A DNA stretch of 64,000 nucleotides from JAYFQE01 sp034927345 (GTDB taxonomy: Bacteria; Bacillota; Clostridia; Saccharofermentanales; UBA5734). The notes under the pieces are model-generated. The model was given only the letters and a program-made list of their open reading frames with translations, did not search any database and was not told the origin of the DNA. This document shows, in pieces, positions 37,090 to 45,987 of this stretch. A program made the translations under genes and the position numbers. Within the stretch, counting starts at the first letter, position 1, and each line of letters opens with the position of its first letter. The DNA lies in NCBI GenBank assembly GCA_034927345.1, contig JAYFQE010000008.1, positions 96,318-160,317 of the forward strand, given 5' to 3'.

Positions 37090-37986
37090 ATGAAATTTCA
37101 GAAATCAAAAACAGACCGATTAACCGATGTTCTGATCTATACAGGTTTTGGATTATTTGCATTCTTATGCTTTTTCCCATTCTACTACATCATCATCAAC
37201 ACCATCAGCGACAACACCCTGGTTTCGGCCGGGAAAATACTCTTTTTACCGCACGGTATTCATCTGGAAAATTACAAGCAGGTTTTTCTGATCAAAGGGC
37301 TGCTCAACGCGACGGTGATTTCCCTTTCCAGAACAGTCCTTGGCACGGCGATGTCCGCGCTGGCGGCCACGGTTCTCGGGTATGCTTTTTCCCGGCCGGA
37401 GTACTGGAAACGGAAATTCTGGTATCGCTTTCTGATCATAACCATGTATTTCAACGCCGGCATCATCCCCTGGTATCTGAACATGCGCATGCTTGGTTTG
37501 ATCAACAATTTTCTGGCTTATATTCTGCCGGCTGTTTGTGTTCCTTTTTATGTGATCCTGGTTAAAACCTATATCGAGTCCATTCCGGAATCGCTTGAAG
37601 AAGCGGCGGAAATTGACGGCGCCGGCTACCTGATGCGCTATCTGCGCATCATATTGCCGCTGACCCGGCCGATTATCGCGACCATTGCCATATTCGCCGC
37701 GGTCGGGCAGTGGAACTCATTTATGGATACAGTATTTCTGGTCACTAAAAAAGAACTCTATACCTTGCAGTTCATCCTGTACCAATATCTCAATGAAGCG
37801 AACTATCTGGCGGACCAGATGCGGCAAAATCCGAATTTTATCAATGTTGCCGCCACCTATAAGCTGACTCCGGTTGCCGTACGTTTTACCGTTTCCATCA
37901 TCACGGTCATGCCCATTCTGCTTGTTTACCCTTTCTTCCAGAAGTATTTCGTTAAAGGGATTATGATTGGCGCCATCAAGAGCTGA
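37090..37986 (+). CDS. Carbohydrate ABC transporter permease, YtcP/LplC type
   Basis: Second permease (298 residues) of the MalG-like branch, with EAA loop LEEAAEIDGAGYLMRYLRII and six membrane helices. The tail QKYFVKGIMIGAIKS is typical of YtcP/LplC proteins. It forms the heterodimeric channel with the preceding gene, 19 nt away. Confidence 0.94.
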   Translation: MKFQKSKTDRLTDVLIYTGFGLFAFLCFFPFYYIIINTISDNTLVSAGKILFLPHGIHLENYKQVFLIKGLLNATVISLSRTVLGTAMSALAATVLGYAFSRPEYWKRKFWYRFLIITMYFNAGIIPWYLNMRMLGLINNFLAYILPAVCVPFYVILVKTYIESIPESLEEAAEIDGAGYLMRYLRIILPLTRPIIATIAIFAAVGQWNSFMDTVFLVTKKELYTLQFILYQYLNEANYLADQMRQNPNFINVAATYKLTPVAVRFTVSIITVMPILLVYPFFQKYFVKGIMIGAIKS

Positions 37987-38012
37987 CATGATCTGCGTTA
38001 TGACTCCGTCGT

Positions 38013-38043
38013 TATAAAACGGGGGTGTACAACCGGTTTTATA
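38013..38043 (+). other. Hairpin before binding-protein gene
   Basis: TATAAAACGG and CCGGTTTTATA flank the spacer between the second permease and the binding protein, giving ten pairs with one bulged G. No T-run follows. It could block 3' decay or let the binding-protein gene be expressed more than the permeases. Confidence 0.45.
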
Positions 38044-38068
38044 TAAAATAAATAAAGGGGGAAGAAAA

Positions 38069-39832
38069 ATGAAAATGACTCATTTCCGACGCATGATGCT
38101 TCTCGTGTTGAGTTTAAGCTTGATCCTGTTTAGCGCGGCCTGTCAGCCGACACCGACGACGACCGGTTCGACCAACGCTGCGACGACTACGGCTGCCGGC
38201 ACATCGAACACCACCGGAACGTCCGCTGCCGCAACAGATGTCGTGACCTTGACCGGTTTCAGCATGTATGGCAACAATACGGTTGATGAAGCCGGCTGGT
38301 ACACGAAGTACCTGCTTGAAAACCTGGGAATCAAGCTGGAATTCATGACCGCCACGGATGCGACACAGATGATGCAGTCTTTGATGGCCAGCGGCGAATT
38401 GCCGGATATCGTCGGCTTCAACAGCAAGACCTTCAGCAAAAACGCTGCTGAAGCCGGATTGCTGCTTTGCCTGGATGATTATCAGGACAAACTGCCGAAT
38501 TTGTTTGGCAGCAACGGGCAGTTCCAATATGGCATCGATTTTTACCGGGCCAACGTCAGCGACGCCACCCACAAGCTGTATGCCGTTCCGACCAGCGTCG
38601 GCGTCATGGATCTGATCAATTATGACCCTCAGCTCCGCTGGGACATTTACCAGCAAATCGGCTCGCCGAAAATTGCCACGCTGGAAGATTACTTGCCGGT
38701 CCTTAAGGCCATGGTCGACGCTTATCCGAAGACCGATGACGGCCTGAAGACCTATGGCATCTCTCTCTTCCCTTCCTGGGACGGCCGTTCAATGGCCAAC
38801 GCGACCTATGTTTCCGTCATATACGGCGTGGACAGCGAATATTCCTGCAACCTTTGCGAAACGCCGGTTGACGGCAGCGGCACGCCGATCGAAATCCTGG
38901 ACAACGACAGCCAGTATAAACGCGTTTTGAAATTCTTCTTCAAAGCCAATCAGATGGGTATTCTGGATCCGGACTCCGCGACTCAGACCTGGGACATCAT
39001 CGTTGAAAAATGGGGAAAAGGGCGGATCATGTTTTCGCCGTGGAATTGGTCGGTCGGCGACTTTAATGTGCCAACCAATACCAATGTCGACAATTTTAAA
39101 GGGTATGCCTCCGTATGGCCGGAAGATGCCAAACAGGGCATTTATCCCGACCAGTATGTCGGTTCGACCTGGGATCTGGCGCTGAGCTCCTCAACGAAAA
39201 ATGTCGACGCGGCGCTGCGTTTCTTTGACTTTTACTATTCGTTCGAAGGCATGGATCTTGTTTTGAACGGCCCGCAAGGCGTCATCTGGGATGTCGATTC
39301 TCAAGGCATGCGTTATGTGACGGACGCCGGTTGGGACATTCTCGAAAATAAATCCGGCGCCATGCCCGACGGCGGGAAGCTGGGAGCTGCCGTAGGTATT
39401 ATCAATGCCCAGACTATCTCCTCGTACACCAAAAATCCGGCGACCAGCGGACAAACAATGGGCTATTCATTATGGGAAACTTCCTTAACCCATAATCCGA
39501 CCAAACTGGTGATCAACTGGCGGGCCGCCAACGGCGGTTATGCCAACAGTCTGGCTCTGGCCAAAGCGACAAACCGGGTGGTAAAAAGCACCCAGGCCGT
39601 CAAGATGGTTACCCCGGCAGATGATGACATGACCGCCATCATGAACCAAATCGGCGACGTTCTCAAAACTGCGTCCTGGCAAATGGTTTTTGCGAAGGAC
39701 GAAGCGGAATTTGAGGCGATCTGGGCGAAAGCGCAATCGGATGCCGACGGTTTGGGCATGGAAAAAGTTATGACCTGGTTTTTAGCTGCCTGGCAAGATG
39801 CCTTGACCAATGCGAAAAAGTATCAGCCGTAA
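38069..39832 (+). CDS. Extracellular solute-binding lipoprotein of sugar ABC importer
   Basis: The 587-residue product has a lipoprotein signal (LVLSLSLILFSAAC, lipidated Cys at residue 25) followed by a Thr/Ala/Gly-rich tether and a large type-I sugar-binding fold. Length near 550-600 is typical of LplA-type proteins that bind oligosaccharides. It has an AAAGGGGG ribosome site. The specificity is not readable; the GH31 gene downstream suggests an alpha-glycoside. Confidence 0.92.
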   Translation: MKMTHFRRMMLLVLSLSLILFSAACQPTPTTTGSTNAATTTAAGTSNTTGTSAAATDVVTLTGFSMYGNNTVDEAGWYTKYLLENLGIKLEFMTATDATQMMQSLMASGELPDIVGFNSKTFSKNAAEAGLLLCLDDYQDKLPNLFGSNGQFQYGIDFYRANVSDATHKLYAVPTSVGVMDLINYDPQLRWDIYQQIGSPKIATLEDYLPVLKAMVDAYPKTDDGLKTYGISLFPSWDGRSMANATYVSVIYGVDSEYSCNLCETPVDGSGTPIEILDNDSQYKRVLKFFFKANQMGILDPDSATQTWDIIVEKWGKGRIMFSPWNWSVGDFNVPTNTNVDNFKGYASVWPEDAKQGIYPDQYVGSTWDLALSSSTKNVDAALRFFDFYYSFEGMDLVLNGPQGVIWDVDSQGMRYVTDAGWDILENKSGAMPDGGKLGAAVGIINAQTISSYTKNPATSGQTMGYSLWETSLTHNPTKLVINWRAANGGYANSLALAKATNRVVKSTQAVKMVTPADDDMTAIMNQIGDVLKTASWQMVFAKDEAEFEAIWAKAQSDADGLGMEKVMTWFLAAWQDALTNAKKYQP

Positions 39833-39864
39833 TGATCTTGCCGCTATTCAATTAATCTGATTTG

Positions 39865-39911
39865 TCAGGATTGCCCGGCGCCGGTTATGCGCCTGCGCCG
39901 GGCAATCCTGA
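39865..39911 (+). terminator. 17-bp perfect hairpin after binding-protein gene
   Basis: TCAGGATTGCCCGGCGC (39865-39881) is an exact inverted repeat of 39895-39911 with a 13-nt loop. No T-run follows. Such GC-rich stems between a binding-protein gene and the next enzyme often act as partial terminators or mRNA stabilisers that give the binding protein the highest dose. Confidence 0.7.
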
Positions 39912-39948
39912 AGCGTATGGACATATTAATGCCGGAGATGGAGCGGAT

Positions 39949-40977
39949 ATGATGAAAACAATTAAGCTTGGTATGATCGGCCTGGGTGGCATGGGCAATC
40001 ATCATGCGGCAATTTTGAGTAAAATGCCGGGTGTTGAAATCGTTGGCGTCTGTGATCTGATTGAAGAAAAAGCAAAAAAGTTGGGCGAACAGCTTAACGT
40101 TCCCTGGTATTTGGACTATCATCAGCTCCTCGGCTCCTGCGAAGCCGTCTGGGTCTGCACAGAGCCGTTTAACCGGCGTGATATTGTGCTCACCTGCGCC
40201 AAAGAGAAGAAACACATTTTTACCGAAAAGCCTGTCGCCAGCGCTTTGAACGACGCGGAGGCCATGGTCGAAGCAACGTCCGCGGCCGGCGTGATCTATA
40301 TGCTCGGTTACTGCCTGAGATTCATGAATCCTTTTCAAATGATCCATAAAATATACGCGTCAGGAGAATTGGGCGAACTGGTCGATTGCTGGACCCGGCG
40401 ATATATGCCCTATGACATGTCCAATCTGTGGTATGGCTGGCAAAAAAACAGCGGCGGCGTCATGCTTGATTTTGGCAGTCACGATATCGATTGGCTTCGC
40501 TGGATCGGCGGCGATGTCCATGCTGTTTCCGGATTTGTCAGGACGGTTCGGCCAACCATGCACGCTGACGAGCACGGCCGCGCGCTGCTGCATTTTGTGA
40601 ACGGCGGCGTCGGTTCGGTCAGCGACAGCTGGTCTTCTTATCTGAGCGACTGTTCGATCGGTGTCGTCGGCACCCGGGGCGCCGTCATCGTTGACCGCGA
40701 CGGCACCTTGCGCAAGCGTGTCGGCGACGGCGATGAAGAGATTTTCAGGGACCAGTCCGCTGTGGATGTCAATCCCCAAGGCGATATCGGCAAAAAAGAC
40801 GAAAAAGGGAAGATTCAATTGATCGAATCCGTTGAAGAAACCATACAAGAACACTTTTTCCGTTGCATTCGCGAACAAAGCGTACCGATAACCGCCGGCT
40901 CCGAAGGCCTGAAAACCCTGATGACCGTTCTGGCGCTTCAAAAATCCAGTCAAACCGGACAAACTGTTTGCGTATAA
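39949..40977 (+). CDS. Gfo/Idh/MocA family NAD(P)-dependent oxidoreductase
   Basis: Sugar dehydrogenase-like enzyme of 342 residues. The Rossmann motif GMIGLGGMGNHHA is near the start, then HIFTEKPVASALNDAE (the family EKP motif) and DFGSHDIDWLRWIGG in the substrate domain. The start is ATG 39949 or 39952 after GGAG. It is followed after 10 nt by a TIM-barrel enzyme. In related loci such pairs oxidise a sugar hydroxyl to a ketone and then eliminate or isomerise; that role is inferred here. Confidence 0.93.
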   Translation: MMKTIKLGMIGLGGMGNHHAAILSKMPGVEIVGVCDLIEEKAKKLGEQLNVPWYLDYHQLLGSCEAVWVCTEPFNRRDIVLTCAKEKKHIFTEKPVASALNDAEAMVEATSAAGVIYMLGYCLRFMNPFQMIHKIYASGELGELVDCWTRRYMPYDMSNLWYGWQKNSGGVMLDFGSHDIDWLRWIGGDVHAVSGFVRTVRPTMHADEHGRALLHFVNGGVGSVSDSWSSYLSDCSIGVVGTRGAVIVDRDGTLRKRVGDGDEEIFRDQSAVDVNPQGDIGKKDEKGKIQLIESVEETIQEHFFRCIREQSVPITAGSEGLKTLMTVLALQKSSQTGQTVCV

Positions 40978-40987
40978 GGAGAACCCA

Positions 40988-41779
40988 ATGACAGCATTTA
41001 AAATTGGCGTTATGTCGGAGTGTTTTGGACTGGGGTTGGAAGGCGGTATAAAAAGAGCCGCGCAAATCGGCGCTCAAGGCGTTCAGTTATATGCGCTAAC
41101 CGATGCCTTTAACTGCCATCTGCCCCAATCCCGTAAATCTGAACTGAAATCATTCATAAAAAATGAAGGTCTGGTTATATCTGCATTATGCAGCGAAATG
41201 GGCGGATTTGCCGGCAACACAACTGAAAACCAGAGAAAAGTCGAAGAGACAAGGCGAATCATGGATTTTGCCGCCGAAATGGATACGCGCATTGTCACGG
41301 CCCATATCGGCGTCGTGCCGGAAAATCACGGCGATCCGATTTGGATCGAGCTGCAAAACATGTTGGGCTTGCTGGGGGAATACGGTCAAAAAAACGGCGT
41401 TACATTCGCCGTGGAGACAGGTCCGGAACCGGCGGTGGTGCTTAAAGGTTTGCTGGATACGATCGCGGGAGTCGGCGTCAATCTGGATCCTGCCAATCTG
41501 GTCATGGTGGCGGGCGACGACCCGGTTCAGGCAACCTACACGCTTGCCCGTTATATTGTCCATACTCATGCGAAGGACGGAATAAAACTGCATCCTGCCG
41601 GCGGCGAACCGGGCTATCAGGAAATGGCTTTAGGCGAAGGCGCCGTTGATTTTACAAATTGGCTGCGCGCGCTCCGGGAAATCGGGTATAATGGATTTCT
41701 AACCATAGAACGGGAAGTCGGCCAGGATCCGGCGGCCGATATTGTCAAAGCGATCCGGTTCCTTCGGGAGCTGTTATGA
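40988..41779 (+). CDS. Sugar phosphate isomerase/epimerase-like TIM-barrel protein
   Basis: Xylose-isomerase-like TIM barrel of 263 residues. Recognisable strands carry metal-ligand candidates: a Glu in TFAVETGPEP, an Asp in GVNLDPANLV, His in IVHTHAKDGIK, and a Glu in GFLTIEREVG. This fits the IolE/IolI/TIM-barrel C-deglycosidase superfamily. It is in one operon with the upstream oxidoreductase. Substrate unknown. Confidence 0.88.
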   Translation: MTAFKIGVMSECFGLGLEGGIKRAAQIGAQGVQLYALTDAFNCHLPQSRKSELKSFIKNEGLVISALCSEMGGFAGNTTENQRKVEETRRIMDFAAEMDTRIVTAHIGVVPENHGDPIWIELQNMLGLLGEYGQKNGVTFAVETGPEPAVVLKGLLDTIAGVGVNLDPANLVMVAGDDPVQATYTLARYIVHTHAKDGIKLHPAGGEPGYQEMALGEGAVDFTNWLRALREIGYNGFLTIEREVGQDPAADIVKAIRFLRELL

Positions 41780-41851
41780 CCGCCAATCTGGCGCCGGTTC
41801 AATTGAACAAACAGCAAAATGAGATAAAACATCATCAAGGTAAAGAAGGCG

Positions 41852-43681
41852 ATGAGCCTGAGAAGACGGTATAGAAGTTATTACGCAAGTTTGCTGCTGG
41901 TCAATATGATCATTTTTGATGTTGTCATTTTCGCGTTCGGTATCATTCTGTTTAATGCTCTTTACCGTTCGGAATCACTTAAGTATCTTAGAAAATATGA
42001 TGAAGTGCTCAGTGAAATTGTCAGCGTTTACAACGGCAAGCATGATAACTTCTATTATATGATGTTCCCGCTTTACAAGAGTATTGACGACGTGAAGTAT
42101 TTAAACCGTTTCCTGAACGATAAAACGGACACCCTGGTGAGTACCGATCCGTTAATGGCCAATAAAATGATCGCCATGATGACCGCTATCGGCGAAAGAG
42201 ATAAGGATATTGTTGCCATATACCTATCAAAAAGCAGCACCGGATCCGTTTTTTCCTTCAATTGCCAGAACAAGGCTCTGACTCGGGTCAGCGCGGAAAC
42301 TCCCTTTAACGATGTCCTGACGCAAAAAAACGGCCGCCGGATGATATCCGGTTCACAATATATCACGACAAGTGAACGGGTTAGCGTTGATAGGCCCCAA
42401 CAGGAGCTTGCTTTTGGCATCGCCGGGACCCTGGAGAACAAAGCCGGAACCGGCGGGAAATGGAGCAGCATCCTGATTGCCTATAAGCTGGAATCAATTG
42501 AGAGCAAAGTCAATGATCCCTCTCTGGATAAACAGGCCCGCTACGGGATGGTGACTCTGGACGGCCGCGTTATTTATGATAGCGCCCAACAATATGGTAA
42601 CACCGGCTATACCCTGTTTCCCGATATGGAGACGGTGGTCGGCGAATCGGATCATATGACACTCAACGGCACCTCATACCTGAAAAACGTCTATATTGAC
42701 CAGGCGCACGGGTTCGCCGCCTTTTACTACATCCCCACGGCGGTTGTCAATGCCGAGCTGGCCCTGATCAGCGCGCCGGTCGTCATGATTGTGGTCGCTT
42801 TTTGTGTGATATCGCTTCTGATCTATTTCGTTGCCGTGCGTTTGTCCGGCAAGCGGATTAAACAACTTGAAGTCGGGATGAGTGAAATCGGCAGGCATAA
42901 TCTGAATTACCGGATTCCCATCGGCCGCCAAAACGACGAGCTCAACCTGGTTGCCATTCGTTTCAACGATATGTGCGATCAATTGCAGGATACCATCAAC
43001 AAGGTCTATCTATATAACATCAAACAGAAGGAAGCCGGTTTTTATGCCCTGCAAACCAGCATCAATCCTCATTTTCTATATAATACATTAGAAGCTGTAC
43101 GCGGCAAATTATCTGATGAGGGATCCATTGACGCTTCGGAAATGATTGTTATGCTGTCCAGGCTTTTTGAATACCAGATCAAAGGCGCGACCTTTGTGAC
43201 AGTAGGCGAGGAAATAGCGGCAATTGAGTTGTATGTGAATTTTTTCGATTTACGTTATGACAGCCGGTTCGTCTTCATATCTAATATTCAAGATGAGATT
43301 CTGGATTATGCGCTGCCAAAATACATTCTGCAGCCGATACTTGAAAACTACTTTATCCATGGCATTCGCCAAAGCGATGATAATTGGATTCAGTTATCCG
43401 GCTTTATGGAGAACGATGATATTCTTCTGGTTATTGAAGACGACGGTTTGGGCATCAGCCGTGAAAATCTGATCAAGATCCGGGAAAAACTGGAGGGAAA
43501 TTCCGATGATAAAAGCAGCTTTGGCCTGATGAATGTTCACCAGCGCCTGCGATATGTTTTTGACGGCTCCTACGGCATTACCGATATTGAATCAGCCGGC
43601 GAAAATAAAGGAACAAAAATAACCATAAAAATCAAGGCTTTGAGTGTTCAGGACATGAGCAACAGGATAAAAAAACAATAA
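41852..43681 (+). CDS. YesM-type sensor histidine kinase
   Basis: The 609-residue membrane kinase has an N-terminal helix (about 12-37), an extracytoplasmic sensor of about 270 residues, a second helix (about 308-330), HAMP, the His_kinase domain with phospho-acceptor H407 (INPHFLYNTLE), and a C-terminal ATPase with EDDGLGIS. It pairs with the YesN regulator at 45988. It probably senses the imported glycan or a product. Confidence 0.94.
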   Translation: MSLRRRYRSYYASLLLVNMIIFDVVIFAFGIILFNALYRSESLKYLRKYDEVLSEIVSVYNGKHDNFYYMMFPLYKSIDDVKYLNRFLNDKTDTLVSTDPLMANKMIAMMTAIGERDKDIVAIYLSKSSTGSVFSFNCQNKALTRVSAETPFNDVLTQKNGRRMISGSQYITTSERVSVDRPQQELAFGIAGTLENKAGTGGKWSSILIAYKLESIESKVNDPSLDKQARYGMVTLDGRVIYDSAQQYGNTGYTLFPDMETVVGESDHMTLNGTSYLKNVYIDQAHGFAAFYYIPTAVVNAELALISAPVVMIVVAFCVISLLIYFVAVRLSGKRIKQLEVGMSEIGRHNLNYRIPIGRQNDELNLVAIRFNDMCDQLQDTINKVYLYNIKQKEAGFYALQTSINPHFLYNTLEAVRGKLSDEGSIDASEMIVMLSRLFEYQIKGATFVTVGEEIAAIELYVNFFDLRYDSRFVFISNIQDEILDYALPKYILQPILENYFIHGIRQSDDNWIQLSGFMENDDILLVIEDDGLGISRENLIKIREKLEGNSDDKSSFGLMNVHQRLRYVFDGSYGITDIESAGENKGTKITIKIKALSVQDMSNRIKKQ

Positions 43682-43734
43682 ACAGAACCCAGGATTTAAT
43701 AATTACGATAAATCATGACAGGAGGACGGATCAG

Positions 43735-45969
43735 ATGAATCAGCAAAACCATCATCAAGCCGGAACGGAATTTGATTTGGCCAGCGGAACGAAACTGCGC
43801 GTTACACCGTTAACGGGAGGAATGATTCGATTCAGCATCATTCAGGCCCATGCTTCCGGTGAACCGCTGCTGAACCGTTACCATTTTCTCAAAGAAGACT
43901 GGCCGGTCATGGACTGGACGCAAACGACCCGCAACAACCAGGCTGTTCTGCAAGTCGGCAGCCTGACCTTGAATCTCGATCTTCAAACCGGAACGATCCA
44001 GGTTGCCGGCCGTCAGAAACTGGCGATTCAACTGGATTTTCATGAACCGGGCTTTATCATGGCAATTGATCTGGAAGCGAAAGAACGTTTTTTCGGACTG
44101 GGTGACGAGAGCCGGGACGGCATCGTCAAGCGCGGCCGGAAAGCATCGATCTGGGCGCAGAATGTCAAAAGCTATATTCCGGTTCCCTTTCTGCTCAGCA
44201 GCCGGGGCTGGGCTATTCTGGTCAATACGACCTTCCGTCATGAATATGATCTGGGCGCTTCTGATCCGGATAAGCTGGTGATATCGGCTGCCGAAGGTCC
44301 CTGTGATTTTTATCTGTTCTTTGCCGACAACATGCCGGGCCTGATCGATTTATATACCCAATTATCAGGCCGGCCGGTGATGCTGCCTAAATATGCCTTC
44401 GGTTATATGTTTATCTGCAACGAAGAAAACAATGCCCGCGCCATGCTGGATGACGCCCGCAATTTCCGATTATCCGGCATTCCCTGCGATTCCATCGGCC
44501 TGGAGCCGGACTGGATGGAAAAACATTATGATTACAGCGTTGATAAGAAGTGGCATCCGACAAAATTCTATATACCGTATTGGATCCGCGACATGCGCCC
44601 GCATCATCCGATAACCTTTTTCGGCGCTCTGCATCGCTTGAGTTTTCGGCTGAGCCTGTGGTTGTGCTGTGATTATGACCTGCTCTGGGAAGAAGAGAAG
44701 CGGGCGGCGACAATCCGGAAAACAGAGTGGAATGAGGACAGCGCCATTGCCGATACGCATTTTGAAGGCGAAGTGCGGCTGGACAGGCTGACGGTTGCCG
44801 GCCAGCCCTGGTTTGAGCATCTTAAGCAATTCGTTCATCAAGGCGTATCTGCTTTCAAGCTGGACGGGGCTAATTTCATCATGGAGCATCCGGATCGCCT
44901 GTGGGCCGACAAATATCGGGACAGCGAAGTCCATAATTTGCTGCCGCTCGTTTATGGCCGCCAGATGAGCCGGGGTTATGCCGATTATACCGGCGAGCGG
45001 GCGATGATCAACATCCCCATGGGTTATGTGGGAATCCAGCATTATTGCGCCACCTGGGCCGGCGACACCGGCGGCGGCGCCAAACCGTTGGTTTCCATGC
45101 TCAATCTGGGCTTCTGCGGCATATCCAGCACCAGCTGCGATATAGAGGTGACCGATATCCACAGTATTCATTTCGGCTTTCTGCAAGCGTGGACCCAGCA
45201 AAACAATTGGAATTACTGGCAGCAACCCTGGTTTATGGGACAGGAATTGGAAGAAGCCGTCCGGTTTTACGCGCGGCTGCGGTCGCAGCTTTTCCCTTAT
45301 CTTTACTCATTTGCCCATGTCGCAGCCAAAACCGGTCTGCCGCTGATGCGGGCGCTGGCTTTAGTCTGGCCGGATACCGATGCTTATGATGAAGTGACCA
45401 ATCAATATATGTTGGGCGACGCGCTGCTGGTATCGGCTTTTAGCGATCAGATCACCCTGCCGGAAGGGGATTGGTTCGATTTCTGGACTGAAGAACGGCT
45501 GTCCGGCAGCCGGTCCATACCGTATCATCCGCCGGTCGGGCGCGGCGGCGGTTTATTTGTCCGGGCAGGCTCCGTCATCCCGATGCAGGAATGGGCGCCG
45601 AGTCTGGAACAGTCCCATCCGGACTGCCTCGATCTGCATGTCTATCCGGGCGGATCCTGCCGGATGGATTTAACTGAAGATGATGGCACAACTTACCGGT
45701 ATCTGAATGGTGAAATAGCCGTGACGCCGATAAGACTCGATTTGACGAATGACGCGAAAAATAAGCTGACTCTTGGCCGCCGTACCGGGTCTTATGACGG
45801 CATGGAACCGGCGACCAGCTTCAAGGTGATCATTCATGATGCCGCGCAGCCGCTCGTCGAAGGTCCGTCCGGACCGGTTCCGGTATCTGCCGACGGCGGG
45901 AACCGGTGGTCTTTTGCCGTACCGGCCGGCCTCCATGCGGAGCATGATTTGATTTACAGGTGGTCATAA
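43735..45969 (+). CDS. Glycoside hydrolase family 31 enzyme
   Basis: Intracellular alpha-glycosidase of 744 residues with no signal peptide. The N-terminal beta domain has ERFFGLGDES. The barrel carries the nucleophile D377 in AFKLDGAN and probable acid/base D444 in TWAGDTGG. The C-terminal sheet domain follows. Family members are alpha-glucosidases, alpha-xylosidases or sulfoquinovosidases; the sequence does not decide. GGAGG precedes ATG 43735. It lies between the kinase and regulator genes. Confidence 0.93.
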   Translation: MNQQNHHQAGTEFDLASGTKLRVTPLTGGMIRFSIIQAHASGEPLLNRYHFLKEDWPVMDWTQTTRNNQAVLQVGSLTLNLDLQTGTIQVAGRQKLAIQLDFHEPGFIMAIDLEAKERFFGLGDESRDGIVKRGRKASIWAQNVKSYIPVPFLLSSRGWAILVNTTFRHEYDLGASDPDKLVISAAEGPCDFYLFFADNMPGLIDLYTQLSGRPVMLPKYAFGYMFICNEENNARAMLDDARNFRLSGIPCDSIGLEPDWMEKHYDYSVDKKWHPTKFYIPYWIRDMRPHHPITFFGALHRLSFRLSLWLCCDYDLLWEEEKRAATIRKTEWNEDSAIADTHFEGEVRLDRLTVAGQPWFEHLKQFVHQGVSAFKLDGANFIMEHPDRLWADKYRDSEVHNLLPLVYGRQMSRGYADYTGERAMINIPMGYVGIQHYCATWAGDTGGGAKPLVSMLNLGFCGISSTSCDIEVTDIHSIHFGFLQAWTQQNNWNYWQQPWFMGQELEEAVRFYARLRSQLFPYLYSFAHVAAKTGLPLMRALALVWPDTDAYDEVTNQYMLGDALLVSAFSDQITLPEGDWFDFWTEERLSGSRSIPYHPPVGRGGGLFVRAGSVIPMQEWAPSLEQSHPDCLDLHVYPGGSCRMDLTEDDGTTYRYLNGEIAVTPIRLDLTNDAKNKLTLGRRTGSYDGMEPATSFKVIIHDAAQPLVEGPSGPVPVSADGGNRWSFAVPAGLHAEHDLIYRWS

Positions 45970-45987
45970 CCGGTCAGGAGGATCAAT

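Noticed and set aside
44470..45225. 251-codon open frame antisense to the GH31 gene
   Set aside because: Shadow of the GH31 coding strand; it covers conserved catalytic regions of the real gene.
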